A stretch of DNA of 64,000 nt. Source: Algiphilus aromaticivorans DG1253. GTDB taxonomy: Bacteria; Pseudomonadota; Gammaproteobacteria; Nevskiales; Nevskiaceae. The position numbers and the translations under genes are program-made. The DNA lies in contig NZ_JPOG01000001.1 of assembly GCF_000733765.1 (NCBI RefSeq), forward strand, positions 2,046,001 to 2,110,000, given 5' to 3'. Shown here piece after piece: positions 7,911 to 16,105 of this stretch. The notes below the pieces were generated by a model. It worked only from the letters and a program-made list of their open reading frames with translations, was not told the DNA's origin and made no database searches. How positions within the stretch are numbered: position 1 is the stretch's first letter; every line of letters begins with the position of its first letter.

Positions 7911-9253
7911 TGCCCGGCGTTGCCAGCTCCGCCCCGCCTGCGCCGCCGCCGGCGCGCCGGTGCAGCAGCAGACTCGGCCGCCGGCGGCAGATTCGCGGGG
8001 TCGTTCTGTGCATCAGTCCACCACTGCGCGATCTCGGCATCGGCTTCGCCGGCTTCGGCGCGCAGACAATAGAAATCGTAGGCGGCTCGGAAGCGCGGAT
8101 GCGCCATCAGACGTTGCGGGCGCTTGCCACGCCGGAAGGCAAAGCGCGATTGCATCATCCAGATTTCGCGCGCTGGCGCCGAGAAGCGCTTCGGAATCGC
8201 CACGCGCTCGACCTGCTGCACCAAAGCCTCGTCGGCGGCCTGGGCCAGCGCCGGCGCCGGAGGCAACTCGGCCTCCGCTTCCAGCACGGCGGCGCGGCGG
8301 CTGACCACCGGCCAGAGCAGCGTGGCGAAGAGGAAAGCCGGCGTCACCGGCTGCTCGTTGGCGATCCGCCGCGCCGTGTTGGCCAGCGCATCGTCGATGA
8401 GGCCGCGCACGGCCTTCTCGTGTATGCATTGCGCCAGCTGTGGAAACAGTTCGGGCAACAGCCCGGTATCGACGAGCCCGGCAAAATTGGCGACCGCGTC
8501 ACGGCACTGCAGCAGCTTGAGGACTTCGTCGAAGAGCCGCGCCGGTGGGACCTCCCCGAGCAACTGCGCCAGCTTCCCGATCGGCGCCAGCGTACCCGGA
8601 TCGATCGTGAACTCCAGTTTGTTGGCGATGCGCACCGCGCGCAGCATGCGCACCGGATCCTCGCGGTAGCGCAGCTCCGGATCGCCGATCAGCCGGATGC
8701 AGCGCGCCTGCATGTCCGCCACGCCACCGACGTAATCCAGGATGCTGAAATCCGAGATGTCGTAGTAGAGGCCGTTGACGGTGAAATCGCGGCGCTGCGC
8801 GTCCGAGCAGATATCGCTGCCATAGACGTTATCCGACAGGATGCGGCCCGTCTCGTCGCGCTCGTGCGAGTCGGTGAGCGCACCACGAAAAGTCGTGACC
8901 TCGATGATTTCGCGCCCGAAACGCACATGCGCGATGACGAAGCGCCGTCCCACCAGCCGACAGCTGCGGAACAGCTCCTTTACCTGCTCCGGATGCGCGT
9001 TGGTGGCGATGTCGAAGTCCTTGGGCTCGATTCCGGCCAGGATGTCGCGCACACCGCCACCGACGAGGTAGGCATCGAAGCCGGCCTCGTTGAGGGTGTA
9101 CAGCACACGCAGTGCCGCCTGTGAAATGAGCTTGCGCGATACCGGGTGGTGTTCGCGCCCGATGCGTGCTGAGTCGCTGATAGTGCTTGATCCTCGAAGT
9201 GGGCGGCCGGAAATGCCTCCGGGGGCTTGGCGCCCGGCCACCGTATGCCGCAT
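7907..9253 (-). CDS. pcnB: Poly(A) polymerase I
   Basis: Adds 3' poly(A) tails that promote RNA decay. Core motifs: LVGGGVRD, then KDFDIATNAHPEQV (the catalytic aspartate pair), RRDFTVNGLYYD and RYREDPVRMLRAVR. The C-terminal tail is basic and ends in a run of arginines (RRRRRRRGGAGNAGQ). The core begins at IGREHHPVSRKLIS, which aligns by eye to the E. coli protein after its leader. The nearest upstream ATG in frame is 9253 (used here); no ATG, GTG or TTG lies between it and the conserved core. E. coli pcnB is known to start at AUU, so a non-AUG start further in is possible. Confidence 0.9.
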   Translation of the reverse strand: MRHTVAGRQAPGGISGRPLRGSSTISDSARIGREHHPVSRKLISQAALRVLYTLNEAGFDAYLVGGGVRDILAGIEPKDFDIATNAHPEQVKELFRSCRLVGRRFVIAHVRFGREIIEVTTFRGALTDSHERDETGRILSDNVYGSDICSDAQRRDFTVNGLYYDISDFSILDYVGGVADMQARCIRLIGDPELRYREDPVRMLRAVRIANKLEFTIDPGTLAPIGKLAQLLGEVPPARLFDEVLKLLQCRDAVANFAGLVDTGLLPELFPQLAQCIHEKAVRGLIDDALANTARRIANEQPVTPAFLFATLLWPVVSRRAAVLEAEAELPPAPALAQAADEALVQQVERVAIPKRFSAPAREIWMMQSRFAFRRGKRPQRLMAHPRFRAAYDFYCLRAEAGEADAEIAQWWTDAQNDPANLPPAAESAAAPARRRRRRRGGAGNAGQ

Positions 9254-9256
9254 AAT
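9227..9256 (+). promoter_or_regulatory. Probable sigma-70 promoter of tRNA-Glu
   Basis: TTGGCG at 9227-9232 and CATAAT at 9251-9256 are separated by 18 bp. Initiation would fall near 9263, about 20 nt before the mature tRNA 5' end at 9282. The promoter overlaps the possible N-terminal codons of divergent pcnB. Confidence 0.5.
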
Positions 9257-9281
9257 GTGCGCATTGTAGGTCAACACCTAT

Positions 9282-9357
9282 GCTCCCATCGTCTAGCGGT
9301 CCAGGACGTCGCCCTCTCACGGCGAAAACCGGGGTTCGAGTCCCCGTGGGAGCGCCA
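9282..9357 (+). tRNA. tRNA-Glu (anticodon CUC)
   Basis: 76 nt cloverleaf. The acceptor stem pairs GCTCCCA with TGGGAGC, followed by discriminator G and an encoded CCA (9355-9357). The anticodon arm is TCGCC-CTCTCAC-GGCGA, giving anticodon CTC. The T-arm has the canonical GGTTCGAG loop. The sequence closely follows bacterial tRNA-Glu, including the D-arm CGTCTAGCGGTCCAGGACG. Confidence 0.96.
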
Positions 9358-9369
9358 TACGGTCAAAAG

Positions 9370-9396
9370 GGCGGAGCCACCGGTTCCGCCTTTTTT
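9370..9396 (+). terminator. Rho-independent terminator of tRNA-Glu
   Basis: GGCGGAGCC (9370-9378) pairs with GGTTCCGCC (9382-9390) with one wobble, followed by six T residues. It lies 12 nt after the tRNA CCA end. Confidence 0.85.
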
Positions 9397-9547
9397 GTTT
9401 GCAGCGGCACGACTCGAACCCCGGAGGGGTTCGACAAAATCGTCCGGTACGATTTTGGACCGCCGAAGGCGGGCCCCGGCCGAAAGGCCGGGGTGCGGCC
9501 CATGGAGGGGCCGCACAGTCCCCGTGGGAGCGCCATACGGTCGAAAG

Positions 9548-9574
9548 GGCGGAGCCATCGGTTCCGCCTTTTTT
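9548..9574 (+). terminator. Duplicated terminator, second repeat unit
   Basis: Copy of the tRNA-Glu terminator 178 bp downstream, again with a T run; one loop base is changed. Because the first terminator should stop transcription, this one may act only as backup or be a passive relic. Confidence 0.75.
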
Positions 9575-9666
9575 GTTTGCAGCGGCACGACTCGAACCCC
9601 GGAGGGGTTCGACAAAATCGTCCGGTACGGATTTGGGCCGCTGCAGCCGAGCCCCGCATCACTGCA

Positions 9667-10212
9667 TCAGTCCGCCCCTGCCCCGCTACGCATCTCCGCC
9701 TGCGGATACCAGTAGTAGCCGAAACTGAAGAGCGCGTAGTTCATCCCCGGGCTATCGCCACGAACGCTGCCGTTGGAGATGTGCAGGAAGCGCGCGCCAA
9801 GCTGTACCGGGATACGGCGAAGCCGGAACACCGCACCGATGTGCGACGCGAGATGGAAGCTGCCGCCGATGGAGCGCTCGTTGAAGATGGCGCGATTGAT
9901 ATAAGTCGGGCGCAGCCCACCCTCGACGATGACGGTCCATTCCGTCGCCGGCAAGTGCCATTGCAGGGTCGGGCCGAGCATGAGATTCAGAGCGTTCTGA
10001 TCATCGGGCTGGGCATCGATCATTCCGGCTTCGAACTCGTAGTGCAGCCGCCAGTTTGGGAGGATGTCGAGCGCCGGCAAGTCGAGCCGCGCACCCAGCC
10101 AGGCGATACTGTCGAGCTTCTGCTCGCGCACGTCACCACGCGCCACCGAGAGCGCCATCGGATCGGCGCTGCAGGTAGACAGCAACAGCAGGCAACCCAG
10201 TACCGCGCCCAC
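9667..10212 (-). CDS. PagL-like lipid A 3-O-deacylase (acyloxyacyl hydrolase)
   Basis: 181 aa outer-membrane beta-barrel candidate. An N-terminal signal (VLGCLLLLSTCSADPM) precedes alternating strands such as LDSIAWLGARLDL and WRLHYEFEAGMID. The C-terminal part has RFLHISNGS, matching the His-x-Ser catalytic pair of PagL, then SPGMNYALFSFGYYWY. PagL removes the 3-O acyl chain of lipid A and alters envelope charge and immune recognition. msrA lies upstream with 17 nt between them. Catalytic motif and length fit; activity is inferred. Confidence 0.8.
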   Translation of the reverse strand: MGAVLGCLLLLSTCSADPMALSVARGDVREQKLDSIAWLGARLDLPALDILPNWRLHYEFEAGMIDAQPDDQNALNLMLGPTLQWHLPATEWTVIVEGGLRPTYINRAIFNERSIGGSFHLASHIGAVFRLRRIPVQLGARFLHISNGSVRGDSPGMNYALFSFGYYWYPQAEMRSGAGAD

Positions 10213-10229
10213 CGGACAGAGACAGCGGC

Positions 10230-10871
10230 TTAGCCGCGCAGCTGTGTGGCGAAAGCCTTGCCCAGCTTCTCCAGCTTCGGCTGCGCAACGATGCGGATGT
10301 AGCCAGCGTCGGGATGGCGCTCGGCGTAGGCCTGGTGTTCAGGCTCGGCCGGATGGAAGGCCTCTAGCGGCTCCAGCGTTGTCGCAATGGGGGCCGGAAA
10401 TATGCCTGCCGCGTCAAGCTGGTCGATATAGGCCGCCGCGACCGCGCGCTGCGCCTCGTCGGCATAGAACACCGCCGAGCGATACTGTGGACCAACGTCA
10501 TGCCCCTGCCGATCGCGCTGCGTAGGATCGTGCGCCACTGAAAAAAAGATCTTGAGCAGCGCCCCGAAGGATATCTGCTGCGGGTCGTAGCGCAGGCGTA
10601 CTGCTTCGGCGTGACCGGTATCGCCGCCGCAGACACGCATGTAGTTCGCGGTGGCAGCGGATCCGCCGCAGTAGCCGCACTCCGAGGCAAGCACGCCAAC
10701 CACACGGCGAAAAACCGCGTCCACGCACCAGAAGCAGCCACCGGCAACCACCATCTCGGCCGACTCGACGCCGGCTTCCGGTGCGAGATCCTGCTCGGGA
10801 TCGGGAAAGCCGGACTGATCCCCTGCTCCACCCGGCCAGCGACATGTCGGACCCGCTGCTTGCTCATTCAT
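10230..10871 (-). CDS. msrA: Peptide-methionine (S)-S-oxide reductase
   Basis: Repairs the S-epimer of oxidised methionine in proteins. 213 aa. The catalytic motif is VAGGCFWCVDAVFRRVVGV, followed by SECGYCGGSAATANYMRVCGG and GHAEAVRLRYDP, all typical of MsrA. The N-terminal 45 residues before the catalytic motif are variable and may include a poorly chosen start. Divergent from the RDD gene across 139 nt. Confidence 0.96.
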   Translation of the reverse strand: MNEQAAGPTCRWPGGAGDQSGFPDPEQDLAPEAGVESAEMVVAGGCFWCVDAVFRRVVGVLASECGYCGGSAATANYMRVCGGDTGHAEAVRLRYDPQQISFGALLKIFFSVAHDPTQRDRQGHDVGPQYRSAVFYADEAQRAVAAAYIDQLDAAGIFPAPIATTLEPLEAFHPAEPEHQAYAERHPDAGYIRIVAQPKLEKLGKAFATQLRG

Positions 10872-11010
10872 TGCTGCGCTTCCCGGTACAAATGGGGCAC
10901 GGCTAACGCCGCGACTAGTGACTCGATTGTAGCGTCACAATGCGGCATCGCTATCGCCGGCACGCGCCGTTTCATGCTCCGCCGTCCGCCTGATTGCAAC
11001 GCGCGACGGT

Positions 11011-11547
11011 ATGCTTCCCCGCATGTCAGCACCATCCATTGCGCGTCCGGCTGCCCTCTGGCGTCGACTGGCGGCCTCGGCCTACGACGGCCTGCTTGTT
11101 CTGGCCATCTGCATGAGCATCACGGTAGTCGCCATACCGACGCAGGCATTCGTCGGCGGCAGCAACGACCGCGCCGTGCTGCAGGTGCTGATGGTGCTTG
11201 GCAGCTGGTTATATTTCACGCGCTCCTGGACACTTGGCGGACAAACGCTGGGCATGCGCGCCTGGCACCTGCGCCTGCGCCGCGCGGACAGCGACGCGGC
11301 GCCGAGCCTGACGCTGGCCAGCGCGCGCTTCTTCCTGATGCTGCTGCTCTGCATACTGCCACTGGTTGTCGGCGGCCTGGCCGCGATAGAGGACCGCTCC
11401 AACGCCCCGGCCTGGCTGCTACTCTGGCTGCTGCCGGCCTTCAGCATGGGGCTGGCCACCATCGGCAGCCGGCGCGCGCTGCACGATCTTGCCAGCGCCA
11501 GCGAGATGATCGCCGAGCGGCCAGCCGCCGGATCAGCCGACGCCTGA
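11011..11547 (+). CDS. RDD-family membrane protein
   Basis: 178 aa with about four hydrophobic segments: GLLVLAICMSITVVAIP, VLQVLMVLGSWLYFT, FFLMLLLCILPLVVGGLA and WLLLWLLPAFSMGLA. The pattern WRRLAASAYDGLLVL near the start and TLGGQTLGMRAWHLRL match the RDD family. A second ATG at 11023 is an equally good start. Its 3' end overlaps the 3' end of convergent acpS by 15 bp. RDD proteins are of mostly unknown function; transport of small ions or osmolytes has been proposed for some. Confidence 0.85.
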   Translation: MLPRMSAPSIARPAALWRRLAASAYDGLLVLAICMSITVVAIPTQAFVGGSNDRAVLQVLMVLGSWLYFTRSWTLGGQTLGMRAWHLRLRRADSDAAPSLTLASARFFLMLLLCILPLVVGGLAAIEDRSNAPAWLLLWLLPAFSMGLATIGSRRALHDLASASEMIAERPAAGSADA

Positions 11548-11925
11548 GGCGCGCTCGACCACAACCATCGCGATCACCTGATCGCCCTCGTCGCTCAGAC
11601 TGATGTGCGCCGCACCTGCCCCTCGCGCCGCCGCGAAAGCCTGACCGGCCGTCGACAAACGGATACCGGGCGCACCGCTGTCGGCTGCGCGCATCAGCGC
11701 GATATCACGCGCAGCGATGCCCGCCAAGCCCGTGCCCAGCGCCTTGGCATAGGCCTCCTTGACGGCCCAGCGCTTGGCGAGATCGCGCGCCGGATCGCGG
11801 GCACGGGCGTGCGCGATGGCTTCTTCTGCGGCCAACAGCCGCCTTACGGCACGGCCGCCTCGCCGCGCGAGCAACGCGCGAAAGCGCGCCACGCTGGCGA
11901 GGTCGACACCGACGCCGAGAATCAT
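11533..11925 (-). CDS. acpS: Holo-[acyl-carrier-protein] synthase
   Basis: Attaches 4'-phosphopantetheine from CoA to acyl carrier protein. 130 aa. Signature GVDLASVARF at the N-terminus (Mg-binding Asp) and KRWAVKEAYAKALGTGL in the middle (Glu and Lys) are classic. Last gene of the rpoE-to-acpS string; its start overlaps the pdxJ stop as ATGA. Confidence 0.96.
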   Translation of the reverse strand: MILGVGVDLASVARFRALLARRGGRAVRRLLAAEEAIAHARARDPARDLAKRWAVKEAYAKALGTGLAGIAARDIALMRAADSGAPGIRLSTAGQAFAAARGAGAAHISLSDEGDQVIAMVVVERASGVG

Positions 11926-12683
11926 CCGTTCGCCGCCTCGCGGCGTGCGCGCAGCATGGCGCGGCGCATGGTGGCGATGGCCGCGGGAAGCCCCTGAAAG
12001 ACCGCGTCGGCGATGATAGCGTGGCCGATATTGAGTTCCACGACTTCGGTGATGGCCGCCACCGCGCCGACGTTGCCGGTGTGCAGACCGTGGCCGGCGT
12101 GCACTTCCAACCCGGCGGCGGCCGCGGCAGTTGCAAAGGCGCGCAGGCGGCCGAGTTCGGCATCGCGCGCCGTCGCATTCGGCGCGTCGGCGTAGGCGCC
12201 GGTATGCATTTCCACCGCCGGCGCACCAATAGCGACGATGGCCTCGATCAGCGCCGGCTTCGGATCAACGAAGAGGGATACGCGTGTACCGACGGCTGCC
12301 AGGCGCGCGACCGTGTCGGTAATGGCCGCGGCGTTGCCGCGCACGTCGAGACCACCTTCAGTGGTGACCTCCTCGCGCCGCTCCGGAACCAGACAGGCGC
12401 GCGGCGGCGCCAGCCGCTCGGCGATGACGGTCATCGCCGGCACGGCGGCCATCTCCAGATTGACCGGTACCAGAGCCTTGGCGAGCAGGCGCTCAACGTC
12501 AGCATCCTGGATGTGCCGACGATCCTCGCGCAGATGCACCGTGATGCCGTCGGCGCCAGCACCCTGGGCGATCATCGCCGCCTCCACCGGATCGGGATAG
12601 CTCGTGCCGCGCGCCTGGCGCAGTGTCGCGACGTGATCAACGTTGACGCCGAGGCGCAGGCTGTGAGGGGTGTGATGCGTCAT
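11922..12683 (-). CDS. pdxJ: Pyridoxine 5'-phosphate synthase
   Basis: Last step of DXP-dependent vitamin B6 synthesis, condensing 3-amino-1-hydroxyacetone phosphate with deoxyxylulose phosphate. 253 aa TIM-barrel. N-terminal LRLGVNVDHVATLRQARG, then GADGITVHLREDRRHI, and C-terminal VHAGHGLHTGN with ELNIGHAIIADAVF. ATGA overlap with recO upstream and acpS downstream, the conserved gammaproteobacterial order. Confidence 0.97.
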   Translation of the reverse strand: MTHHTPHSLRLGVNVDHVATLRQARGTSYPDPVEAAMIAQGAGADGITVHLREDRRHIQDADVERLLAKALVPVNLEMAAVPAMTVIAERLAPPRACLVPERREEVTTEGGLDVRGNAAAITDTVARLAAVGTRVSLFVDPKPALIEAIVAIGAPAVEMHTGAYADAPNATARDAELGRLRAFATAAAAAGLEVHAGHGLHTGNVGAVAAITEVVELNIGHAIIADAVFQGLPAAIATMRRAMLRARREAANG

Positions 12684-13387
12684 GACGGTTCCTTCCGGAT
12701 AGTGCGCAGCCGGCGCAGCATGGCGGGCGTCTGCAGCGGGCGATCGCCGATCAATTCTGGCAGATGGGCTGCGAACACGGCCCGGGCGGCCGCGCGCGCA
12801 GGCGCGGTGTCGAGGGCGCCGTGCAGCGCGGCATCGAGCGCCGCGCCGAAGAAGGCGCCGTCGCCGCTGCGCGTCACGCCGCGCTGCAGGTCGTAGTCAT
12901 AGCGGCCTTCCGGATCCAGGAGCTCGCCCGCCGACGGCTGATAGCCAAGCGCCCCGAGAAGAGCCCATTCGAAGCGCCGCAGCGCAGTCTGCGCGGACTC
13001 CTCGCCGTTCGCTCCGGCCAGTGCCTCCAGCAAGGCGACATAGGCCGCAAAGATGTCCGGATGTGGATCATCCCGCGCCAACGCGCGCAGCAGCAGCTCG
13101 TTGGCGTACCACATCCAGACCACGCGCTCGCCGCCGAGCAGCCAGGGCGCACCCTGGGCGTCGGCGCCGGTGAGCGTGCCCAGTTCGCCGCGCCGCTGCC
13201 ACGCCAGCAGATAGCGTTGCAGCAGCTGCGGGCTACTGCCGCGCCGGCTGGCGCGGGCGCCGCGCGCCACCAAGCCGACGCGGCCATGCGCCGCCGTCAG
13301 GGCTTCCAGCAGGAGGCTGCTGTCGCGATAAGGGCGCCGCAGCAGCAGATAGGCCGGCTCGTCGCGGACGCGCTCGACCGCGCTCAT
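12680..13387 (-). CDS. recO: DNA repair protein RecO
   Basis: Partners RecF/RecR to load RecA on SSB-coated single strands. 235 aa. The N-terminal OB fold shows PAYLLLRRPYRDSSLLLEALT and GRVGLVARGARA. The typical zinc-binding cysteines are absent here, as in many gammaproteobacterial RecO proteins. Starts ATGA over the era stop. Identification is supported by fold pattern and by position between era and pdxJ. Confidence 0.93.
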   Translation of the reverse strand: MSAVERVRDEPAYLLLRRPYRDSSLLLEALTAAHGRVGLVARGARASRRGSSPQLLQRYLLAWQRRGELGTLTGADAQGAPWLLGGERVVWMWYANELLLRALARDDPHPDIFAAYVALLEALAGANGEESAQTALRRFEWALLGALGYQPSAGELLDPEGRYDYDLQRGVTRSGDGAFFGAALDAALHGALDTAPARAAARAVFAAHLPELIGDRPLQTPAMLRRLRTIRKEPS

Positions 13388-14268
13388 CCGTCGTCGTAGC
13401 CCAGCGCGCGCAAGGCGGCCGGATCATCGCTCCAGTTGGGGCGCACGCGGACGTAGGTCTGAAGAAAAACCTTCTTGTCGAGCTGCGCCTCGAGATCGCG
13501 GCGGGCGGCCGTACCTACCCGCTTGATGGTGCTGCCGCCGGCGCCGACCACGATCTTCTTCTGCGGCTCGCGCTCGACCCAGATCACGGCGTGGGCACGC
13601 AGCAGACCCGGCTTGTCCTCCAGCGCCTCGACACCAACGCTGAGGGCATAGGGCAGCTCTTCGTGCAGCATACGGGTCAGCTTCTCGCGCACGCATTCGG
13701 CCACCGTGAAGGCCAAGTCGTGACCCTGGATCTGTCCCGGCGGGAAGAGCATCGGCCCTTCCGGCATATAAGCGGCCAGCGCGTCGGCCAAGCCTTCGAG
13801 GTTGTCTCCGTGCGTTGCCGAGACGGGCACGATGGCGGCATAGGCGTGGCGCTCGTTGAGCTTGGCGATCTCGGGCAGCAGCTCCTGCTTCTGCGCGCGC
13901 CGATCGACCTTGTTCAGCGCCGCGATGACGGGCACACCAGCGCGCGCGGCGCGCGCCAGCGCCAGATCGTCGTCGGCGCGCCAAGCGCCGCTCTCCACGA
14001 CATGCAGCACGGCATCGACCCCTTCGATCGCACTGCTCGCCGCGCGATTCAGGAACTCGTTCAGCGTGCGGTGTTCGTGCTCGTGCAGGCCAGGGGTATC
14101 GATGAAGACGATCTGCAGATCGTCCGCGTTGTAGACACCCTGGATACGATGCCGAGTGGTCTGCGGCCGCCGGCTGACGATGGACACCTTCCGCCCAACC
14201 AGCGCGTTAACCAGGCTGGACTTGCCGACGTTAGGCCGGCCGAGGACTGCAACCATGCCGCTACGCAT
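13384..14268 (-). CDS. era: GTPase Era
   Basis: Essential GTPase that binds the 3' end of 16S rRNA during 30S assembly. 294 aa from the ATG at 14268, chosen because GGAG lies 7 nt upstream and it overlaps the end of rnc. G1 is GRPNVGKSSL, G3 DTPGLH, G4 NKVD. The KH domain near the C-terminus contains VVGAGGSTIKRVGTAARRDLE. Longer in-frame extensions into rnc are not needed. Confidence 0.97.
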   Translation of the reverse strand: MRSGMVAVLGRPNVGKSSLVNALVGRKVSIVSRRPQTTRHRIQGVYNADDLQIVFIDTPGLHEHEHRTLNEFLNRAASSAIEGVDAVLHVVESGAWRADDDLALARAARAGVPVIAALNKVDRRAQKQELLPEIAKLNERHAYAAIVPVSATHGDNLEGLADALAAYMPEGPMLFPPGQIQGHDLAFTVAECVREKLTRMLHEELPYALSVGVEALEDKPGLLRAHAVIWVEREPQKKIVVGAGGSTIKRVGTAARRDLEAQLDKKVFLQTYVRVRPNWSDDPAALRALGYDDG

Positions 14269-14929
14269 CGAGTTTCTCCAACATGGCTCGGGCGGCATTC
14301 TGCTCGGCGCCACGCCGGCTTGCTCCGTTGCCCTCGACGTGCTCGTTGCCGTCATCGAGGCGGCAGCAAACACGGAAGCGTTGCTGATGTGCGGGCCCGG
14401 AGATCTCCAGCACCTCGTACTCCGGCCGCGGGCGCGAGCGTCCCTGCAGCCATTCCTGCAGGCGCGTCTTGGGATCCTTCAGGGTGTCCGGATCGGGCAG
14501 TGTGATCAAACGCTCGCCCCACCAGCGTTCGACGCATTCGCGCGCCGTATCGATATCGGCGTCGAGCAGAACGGCGCCGATCAGCGCCTCTACCGTATCG
14601 GCGAGCACCGAACGGCGGCGGTAGACGCCGCTCTTCAGCGCGCTGCCACCGAGCTGCACGAAATCAGCAAGCCCCAGATCGGCGGCCACCGCGCCCAGCG
14701 TTTCCTCACGCACCAGCGCGGCGCGCATGCGCGTGAGATCGCCCTCGGTGGCCTCCGGAAGGCGCTGGTAGAGCGCCTGCGCGACGACGAAATTCAGTAG
14801 GCTGTCACCCAGGAATTCGAGGCGCTCGTAGTGGCCGCTGCCGGCGCTGCGATGCGTCATCGCGCGCTCCAGCAGGGCCGCGTCGCGAAAGCGGTAGCCG
14901 AGCAGGCGGTAGAGATGCTCGCGGTTCAC
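14261..14929 (-). CDS. rnc: Ribonuclease III
   Basis: Double-strand-specific endoribonuclease for rRNA processing. 222 aa. Signature ERLEFLGDSLLNFVV holds the catalytic Glu and Asp. DTVEALIGAVLLD supplies the second acidic pair. The dsRNA-binding domain occupies about 150-220 and ends with the RRGAEQNAARAMLE helix. Start GTG at 14929 overlaps the upstream gene's stop (GTGA). Confidence 0.97.
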   Translation of the reverse strand: MNREHLYRLLGYRFRDAALLERAMTHRSAGSGHYERLEFLGDSLLNFVVAQALYQRLPEATEGDLTRMRAALVREETLGAVAADLGLADFVQLGGSALKSGVYRRRSVLADTVEALIGAVLLDADIDTARECVERWWGERLITLPDPDTLKDPKTRLQEWLQGRSRPRPEYEVLEISGPAHQQRFRVCCRLDDGNEHVEGNGASRRGAEQNAARAMLEKLDA

Positions 14930-15306
14930 GGCCTCCGACCGATAGGGACGCTGTCCTCGAAGTAGAAGACGAGATCGATATTCGCGATCAGCGAGATCCG
15001 CGCTTCATAGTCGTACTCGAATATGCGGCCGCCGCCCTGCTCGCGCACCACGCGCACGTCTCGGGGGTCGAGATGGCTGATGCGCTCGATGTCCCAGTAG
15101 CGCTGTAGCGCGCCGTACAAAGCGCGACCACCGGCATCCGACATTTCGGAGTCGGTGGCTACCTTCTCCAGCGCGTTCTGCACTTTCATATCGTTGAGGT
15201 AGACGGGCACCGCCCGCATCAGCAGCAGCGCGGTGAAGGCGACCAGCGCCATCACTACCAGCAACCCCCACACCGTCATTCCCCGGGACATCGATTTCAT
15301 GGCCAC
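14926..15306 (-). CDS. DUF4845 membrane protein
   Basis: 126 aa with one N-terminal membrane helix (TVWGLLVVMALVAFTALLLM) and a periplasmic domain rich in charged residues ending FYFEDSVPIGRRP. The family sits between lepB and rnc in many Gammaproteobacteria. Function is unknown; location and size match. A role in signal-peptidase or pilin-like assembly would be speculation. Confidence 0.85.
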   Translation of the reverse strand: MAMKSMSRGMTVWGLLVVMALVAFTALLLMRAVPVYLNDMKVQNALEKVATDSEMSDAGGRALYGALQRYWDIERISHLDPRDVRVVREQGGGRIFEYDYEARISLIANIDLVFYFEDSVPIGRRP

Positions 15307-15309
15307 CCC

Positions 15310-16101
15310 CTATTCGATGATCGTGCCGATACGCGAGAAGTTGGGCCGGCCGAGCTCGCCGTTCCAGTTCATCCAGATCAGGAAGGCCCGTCCGACGAGA
15401 TTGCGCTCCGGTACGGTACCCCAGCGCCGCGAGTCGTCGCTGCCGTCGCGATTGTCGCCCATGACGAAGTACTCGCCTTCAGGGACGATGAAATCGATGC
15501 TGCGCGACGGCGCGTTGGGGTTGACGATGATCGGATGCTGCACATCACCGATACGCTCGATATAGCGCTCAACCACGCCCCCGGGCACCCCGGGTACGCG
15601 CACGACACCGCCCGGCTCCACGGGCATGTCCTGGCCGTTGATGGTCAAGCGCTTGTCGCGATAGACAATGTGATCCCCCGGCAGGCCGATGACACGCTTG
15701 ATGAAGTCCTTGCTGGGCTCAACGGGGAAGCGGAAAACGGCGACGTCGCCGCGCTCGGGATCGCTGCCTTCGGTGATCTGCCAGAAACCTACGGGGCTAC
15801 GCAGTCCATAGGCGTGCTTGTCGACGAGAATGAAGTCACCGACCAGAAGCGTGGGGATCATCGATCCCGAGGGAATGCGGAAGGGCTCGACGGCAAAACT
15901 GCGCAGCAGCAGCACGACCAGGATGACCGGAAAGAAGGAGCGCGAAAACTCGACGGCCCAGTTGCCCTTCTCGCTACCGGCCGCGCGCCGCCGCGGCGCA
16001 AAGACCAGCACGTCCAGCAGATAGATGACGCCGGTCACCAGCGCGGCGACCGTAAGAATGACCGCGAAATCCCAATGGAAATCGCTCAGGAAGACTTCCA
16101 C
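15310..16101 (-). CDS. lepB: Signal peptidase I
   Basis: Cleaves Sec and Tat signal peptides at the periplasmic face. 263 aa from the GTG at 16101, which has AGGAGG seven bases upstream inside the lepA end. Two N-terminal membrane helices (FAVILTVAALVTGVIYLLDVL and SFFPVILVVLLLRSFAV). The catalytic Ser is in PSGSMIPTLLVGD and the Lys in FIKRVIGLPGD; GDNRDGSDDSRRWG is the conserved box E. Only 4 nt separate it from lepA. Confidence 0.96.
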   Translation of the reverse strand: MEVFLSDFHWDFAVILTVAALVTGVIYLLDVLVFAPRRRAAGSEKGNWAVEFSRSFFPVILVVLLLRSFAVEPFRIPSGSMIPTLLVGDFILVDKHAYGLRSPVGFWQITEGSDPERGDVAVFRFPVEPSKDFIKRVIGLPGDHIVYRDKRLTINGQDMPVEPGGVVRVPGVPGGVVERYIERIGDVQHPIIVNPNAPSRSIDFIVPEGEYFVMGDNRDGSDDSRRWGTVPERNLVGRAFLIWMNWNGELGRPNFSRIGTIIE

Positions 16102-16105
16102 AGGG

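Larger units (their letters stand above)
9339..9640 (+). repeat. 178-bp tandem duplication of the tRNA-Glu 3' end and downstream hairpins
   Basis: Unit 1 starts at 9339 inside the tRNA (AGTCCCCGTGGGAGCGCCA). Unit 2 starts at 9517 with the same string and stays nearly identical for about 115 bp, so 18-19 nt of tRNA 3' end are duplicated together with the terminator. Both units also carry a perfect hairpin TCGAACCCC-GGA-GGGGTTCGA (9414-9434 and 9592-9612) whose arms copy the tRNA T-arm. Unit 1 has two more hairpins (CAAAATCGT/ACGATTTTG at 9435-9457; CCCCGGCC/GGCCGGGG after it). No protein is credible across this stretch. Confidence 0.85.

Noticed and set aside
9271-9724. Open frames on both strands across the tRNA-Glu repeats
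   Set aside because: They translate tRNA and terminator sequence and repeat with the 178-bp unit; not protein-like.
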